Origin: Mycobacterium gordonae
Lineage (GTDB): Bacteria > Actinomycetota > Actinomycetes > Mycobacteriales > Mycobacteriaceae
Length of the DNA stretch: 64,000 bases
Direction: 5' to 3'
Assembly (NCBI RefSeq): GCF_017086405.1
Contig: NZ_CP070973.1
Location: forward strand, 6,356,739 to 6,420,738
Each line of letters starts with the position of its first letter. Position 1 is the stretch's first letter. The notes beneath the pieces are model-generated. The model was not told where the DNA came from and made no database searches. It saw only the letters and a list, made by a program, of their open reading frames with translations. The translations under genes and the position numbers were made by a program. Positions 60,833 to 64,000 of this stretch are shown here, piece by piece.

Positions 60833-62011
60833 TCAAACGGGGTGCGCGCGTGTAATCGGGTCTTCCTTACGGACTTTGACCGGAGCCGAGCTCGGCGGGA
60901 GGGTGAGCAGATTGCCGCGCAGGCTGCCGCGTGCGGTGCGGACGGTGACCAGGATCCAGGTCAGCAGCAGGCCCGCGTAGGCGGCGGCGGCCGCCACCTT
61001 GAATGCCGGAAGATGGGTGTGCGCGGCCAACTGGGACGTGCCGGTTACGAAGGTGCCCACCGGAAACGTCAAGCTCCACCAGGTCAAGGCGAAGGGCATG
61101 CCGCGCCGCAGCGTGCGCACCGTCAACGAAGTCGCCAGCGCTATCCACAGCACCGCGAACCCCCACACCGGCACCCCGAAGATGACGGCGAAGTCGTTCA
61201 ACGCCGCCGCAAGTCGAGGGTCGAGCGCACCCGCCGCCGCCGTCCCGAGAAGCCCGAGGGCGGTAATGGATTGGCCGAGCGGACCCAGCACGATCCACAG
61301 CGTCGGCACCCGCGCCGAACCGGATGTGCCGTAGAGCACCAACCGGCTCCAGATCATCGCGATGATGTTGAGTGAGGCGATCAGGGACAGGCCGAACATG
61401 GCGTAACAGCCGTACAGCATGGTCTCGCGTCCGGTGCCCGGCGGCATATGCGGCAGCAGCAGCGCTCCCGTCGCGGCCGACACCATCGGCGGCACCACCG
61501 GCATCAACCAGCCGCCGAACGCGGCGTCGGGCTCGACGCGCAGCTGGGTGAACATCAAGAACGGGATGCTGACGGCGGTGAACAACCCGCCGACCGTGCC
61601 CGCCGTCCACAGCACCCAGTCCAGATCGACCGCAAGGCGCCGGCCGATGAGGTCGCCGCCCACCAACACCCCGCCGGCCCCGAGGGTCGTCAGCGCCATC
61701 GGTGCGGCACCGTAGAAGTGGGCCATCTGCGGATTGCGGGCATGGGTGCGCGCCACCGTCGGGTAACGCAGCCAGTGGCCACCGACCAGCACGATCAGCG
61801 CCACCAGCAGCGCGGCCGCGAGCACCCAGACGCCGGTAGTGAATCCCCGCAGCCCGGGGACGTGCACGGGCAAGGTGGCACCGGCGATGGCGACGATGCC
61901 GGTGCCCATCACCGAGGCGAACCAGTTGGGTCCGATGTTGCCCAGGACCTCGACGCGGGTGTGCGGCTCGTCCGGTTCGGGCGGAGCGTCGCCGGGGCTG
62001 GGAGTGGCCAT
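60833..62011 (-). CDS. TDT-family (TehA/Mae1/SLAC1) membrane transporter
   Basis: A 392-residue, roughly ten-helix transporter. IGPNWFASVMGTGIVAIAGATLPV is the first helix typical of the tellurite-resistance/dicarboxylate transporter family; LMPVVPPMVSAATGALLLPHMPPG and GFAVLWIALATSLTVRTL are later family helices. Members export sulfite, malate or anions. ATG start at 62011. The stop lies just before the GAP gene. Substrate unknown. Confidence 0.88.
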   Translation of the reverse strand: MATPSPGDAPPEPDEPHTRVEVLGNIGPNWFASVMGTGIVAIAGATLPVHVPGLRGFTTGVWVLAAALLVALIVLVGGHWLRYPTVARTHARNPQMAHFYGAAPMALTTLGAGGVLVGGDLIGRRLAVDLDWVLWTAGTVGGLFTAVSIPFLMFTQLRVEPDAAFGGWLMPVVPPMVSAATGALLLPHMPPGTGRETMLYGCYAMFGLSLIASLNIIAMIWSRLVLYGTSGSARVPTLWIVLGPLGQSITALGLLGTAAAGALDPRLAAALNDFAVIFGVPVWGFAVLWIALATSLTVRTLRRGMPFALTWWSLTFPVGTFVTGTSQLAAHTHLPAFKVAAAAAYAGLLLTWILVTVRTARGSLRGNLLTLPPSSAPVKVRKEDPITRAHPV

Positions 62012-62139
62012 AGCTGAGCAAACTACTGCCGGTGCTCGCGAGCCGTCGCAGATCGGGAGAACATTTCGCGAAGACGGCACCGGGAATTACCGTCGCCTAC
62101 ACTCCCGGGGGTGCAGCCCTGGCGAAACTCCGCGCTTCG

Positions 62140-62379
62140 ATGACGAAGCCGCTGATGATCACAGTCTCCGTGCTGGTGGTGATCGCCGCACTGGCCATGC
62201 CTGTGAAGCAGCGATGCGGGGCCCCGGGCCGTTCCTGCGCCACCGCGGTCGACGCCGGCGGCGACGTACACTATTACTACGAAGTGGAGCCGTTCGGCAT
62301 ATTCCTTATTGAAAGTGTTACCGGTTCGAATATCCCGTTGTATTACACGTCCGGCGAGGAAATCGAGAGGGTCCGCTGA
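62140..62379 (+). CDS. Small exported protein, unknown
   Basis: A 79-residue protein with a signal-like helix (MITVSVLVVIAALAMPV) and a mature part of about 60 residues with two Cys (QRCGAPGRSC). The longer frame upstream lacks support. Its stop (TGA) abuts the next ATG with no gap, so the two are co-translated. Confidence 0.72.
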   Translation: MTKPLMITVSVLVVIAALAMPVKQRCGAPGRSCATAVDAGGDVHYYYEVEPFGIFLIESVTGSNIPLYYTSGEEIERVR

Positions 62380-62769
62380 ATGGCAGGGCACGCACGCATA
62401 GCAGCACTGGTCGCTTCGGCGATGTTGATCGGCGGAGCCATCGCATCGGTCCCGGTAACGGATATCGCGCTGGTCACCGCCCACGAGAACATCTGTGGGG
62501 GCGGCTCCCTGTGCCCGGCGGATCCCGCTCCCGACAGCGGCGACCAAACCACTGCCGAACGCCGGATCATCGACGGCTATGTCTCCAAGCAGGCCGGTTG
62601 TACCCCCGACTCACCGGCCAACCCGCAGTCGGTCACCTGGGATCCGCCCGGGTTCACCCCCAATGCCGGGGGGTCGGGACACATCACCGACTCGAACCCC
62701 CAGCTCGGCGGACACTTCGTCGCCGACTACGTGAATGGCCGCTGGCACATCGACTACCAGTACTGCTGA
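62380..62769 (+). CDS. Small exported protein, unknown
   Basis: A 129-residue protein starting immediately after the previous stop. Signal IAALVASAMLIGGAIASVPV; the mature part is Gly/Pro/Asp-rich with four Cys and the C-terminal WHIDYQYC. The final stop is one base from the convergent DUF2510 gene's stop. Function unknown. Confidence 0.78.
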   Translation: MAGHARIAALVASAMLIGGAIASVPVTDIALVTAHENICGGGSLCPADPAPDSGDQTTAERRIIDGYVSKQAGCTPDSPANPQSVTWDPPGFTPNAGGSGHITDSNPQLGGHFVADYVNGRWHIDYQYC

Positions 62770-62770
62770 T

Positions 62771-63496
62771 TCAGCCGCGGCACTCTTGGGTCGCGAAGCG
62801 GACGGTCGTGGTCGACGGGGTGTCGAACTGGGCGTCGAGCGTGACGTCGGGCCGCACGGGTTGATTGTCGATGCCCAGCCGTGTGAGGTCGAGCAGGATC
62901 TGGATGGTGTCCGGCGCCACCCTGCGGGCGTTGGTGTCGCGGTCCGGACGCACCCGCGAGTCTTTCCCGTCGGCGGCAAGAGTGCTGGTGACGGCCAGGT
63001 CGTCGGTGTCGTGTTCGGGTCCGAGTTGAGCGAACTTCGTGCCGTTATTCGCCACGCTGTACGTCAGGACGTAACCGACGAATCTGGTGGACTGTGTCCC
63101 GATCGGCGACGGCGGCAGCGGCCTGGCGAAGTGGACGGTGAGTTGCAACACGCTGCTGCGGGGATGCTTCACCTCGACCCCGGAGACGGTGATGTTCTCG
63201 GGTGGTTTCGGACCGTCCCGCGTCTCGCAGGTCAACCGGTTCGGCAGACTGGCCCAATCGTCGCGCGTCGGGTCCGAGAAGACGACCCATCCGACGCCGG
63301 CCAGTACCACCACCAGCATGACCGACAGCGCGACGCGAAGCGGACCTGGCAGGGCGCCCCACCGGCCGCGCATCCTCGACGGCGACGCCGGCCGCTCGGG
63401 CCGCCGGTGCGTCGTCCAACTTTCACCGTCCCAGTAACGCTGCCCCCCGGAACCGTCGGGATCGACGTACCAGCCTGCCGGCGGTGCAGTCGGCAC
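62771..63496 (-). CDS. DUF2510 membrane protein
   Basis: A 241-residue protein. The N-terminal PAGWYVDPDGSGGQRYWDGESWT is the DUF2510 motif (WYxDP..G...RYWDG..WT). An Arg-rich stretch and one helix (LSVMLVVVLAGVGWVVF) follow, then an extracellular domain of about 160 residues resembling the DUF4352/telomeric-repeat-like exported type. Start GTG 63496 has GGAG seven bases ahead; a TTG two codons upstream is too close to it. Function unknown. Confidence 0.85.
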   Translation of the reverse strand: MPTAPPAGWYVDPDGSGGQRYWDGESWTTHRRPERPASPSRMRGRWGALPGPLRVALSVMLVVVLAGVGWVVFSDPTRDDWASLPNRLTCETRDGPKPPENITVSGVEVKHPRSSVLQLTVHFARPLPPSPIGTQSTRFVGYVLTYSVANNGTKFAQLGPEHDTDDLAVTSTLAADGKDSRVRPDRDTNARRVAPDTIQILLDLTRLGIDNQPVRPDVTLDAQFDTPSTTTVRFATQECRG

Positions 63497-63548
63497 GGTC
63501 AAGCTCCATTCGATCGGCGGACATCAGGGGTGGGCAACGGTAGCGCCG

Positions 63549-64000
63549 CTAAGGCGGCGAATCCAACGATTCGGGCGGCCAGTCAAGCATCTGCACCTTG
63601 TCACCCTGCCACTGGAACCCGACGGTGGTCAGGGTGCCGTCGGTGCAGGTGGAACAGCTCTGCTGGGTCCGGTAGGTGAGGACCACGATGTCGTTAGTGG
63701 AAGCCGGGGCCTCCAGCTCGGTGAACGGGTAAGCCCGCGGGGTGGCGGTCCCGACGAAAGCGCCGCGATGGAACATCAAAGCCAGGTCAGGCGAACTGTT
63801 GGTGCCGTCCTGCACGGTGACCACAATCGCGGACAGGTCCGCGCACGCGTTGTAGTTGCCGGACGACGCTTTGCGATCCCACGGCTTGCCGGTCTTGCGG
63901 TCCGGTGGCACCTGACCAAGGGCCGCGGACAGCGCTGTGGCCTCGTCCGGCCCGCACGCGGTCGGCGGGGCGTTGCCGGTCGACGGCGCCGACGAGGCGC
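63549..64000 (-). CDS. LppP/LprE-family lipoprotein, 5' end outside the window
   Basis: At least 149 residues of a LppP/LprE family protein: CGPDEATALSAALGQVP, NYNACADLSAIVVTVQDG, SPDLALMFHRGAFVGTATP and DIVVLTYRTQQS match the family's block order. The lipobox and start lie beyond the window. Family members are surface lipoproteins of unknown function. Confidence 0.85.
   Translation of the reverse strand, partial: ASSAPSTGNAPPTACGPDEATALSAALGQVPPDRKTGKPWDRKASSGNYNACADLSAIVVTVQDGTNSSPDLALMFHRGAFVGTATPRAYPFTELEAPASTNDIVVLTYRTQQSCSTCTDGTLTTVGFQWQGDKVQMLDWPPESLDSPP

Overview
The window is high-GC actinobacterial DNA from a slow-growing Mycobacterium related to the M. tuberculosis / M. kansasii / M. 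marinum group. Three things point there: PE_PGRS genes, which are confined to that lineage; a cyp123-cyp51-ferredoxin operon; and phoP/phoR. From memory of the M. tuberculosis map, about 0-32 kb matches Rv0780 down to Rv0756c in inverted orientation: purC, a membrane protein, cyp126, purB, TetR, esterase, ggtA, purD, CMD protein, Rv0770, Rv0769, aldA, Rv0767c TetR, cyp123, SDR, cyp51, ferredoxin, Rv0762c, adhB, Rv0760c, HIT, phoR, phoP, Rv0756c, tRNA-Thr. No database search was run; synteny statements are recalled knowledge.

Several segments interrupt that backbone. They are a decayed PE_PGRS gene after purB, a Ser/Thr kinase with a DUF732-like tail plus a small membrane protein between ggtA and purD, and a lower-GC pair of pterin-synthase-like (PTPS/QueD fold) genes between purD and the CMD gene. 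An Old Yellow Enzyme-type reductase sits between adhB and Rv0760c, and a secreted protein plus a papain-like lipoprotein lie next to the HIT gene. The Rv0770-like gene carries an exact 55-bp duplication of its start region, which creates a 20-codon leader peptide overlapping the true start.

From the tRNA-Thr (32.2 kb) to a PE_PGRS11-like gene (48-49.7 kb) lies an accessory block of about 15 kb. It starts with a 13-bp tandem repeat grown from the tRNA 3' end. It then carries a complete meta-cleavage pathway in two divergent operons: hydroxylase, C-C hydrolase and extradiol dioxygenase on one side; TetR, hydratase, acylating aldehyde dehydrogenase and aldolase on the other. After a C-terminal relic of a large regulator comes a PE_PGRS protein fused to an alkaline-phosphatase-superfamily phosphodiesterase. 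A TetR/unknown/SDR/hydrolase unit with twin operator palindromes, a sensor kinase and a small companion gene follow.

The last part (49.8-64 kb) has lipid and envelope functions: enoyl-CoA hydratase, WS/DGAT acyltransferase, two hydrolase-type lipid enzymes (alpha/beta hydrolase and patatin), a GAP-family lipid-export protein and a TDT exporter. It also has a second kinase with the same duplicated extracellular sensor domain as the one 8 kb upstream, a small HTH regulator with a convincing leaderless promoter divergent from a secreted protein, and several secreted or lipoprotein genes. TetR regulators with visible palindromes at divergent promoters recur through the window. The strongest candidates for undescribed biology are the paired PTPS-like genes, the PE_PGRS-enzyme fusions, the duplication-born leader peptide, the kinase with a Gly in place of the catalytic-loop Lys, and the twin sensor kinases.
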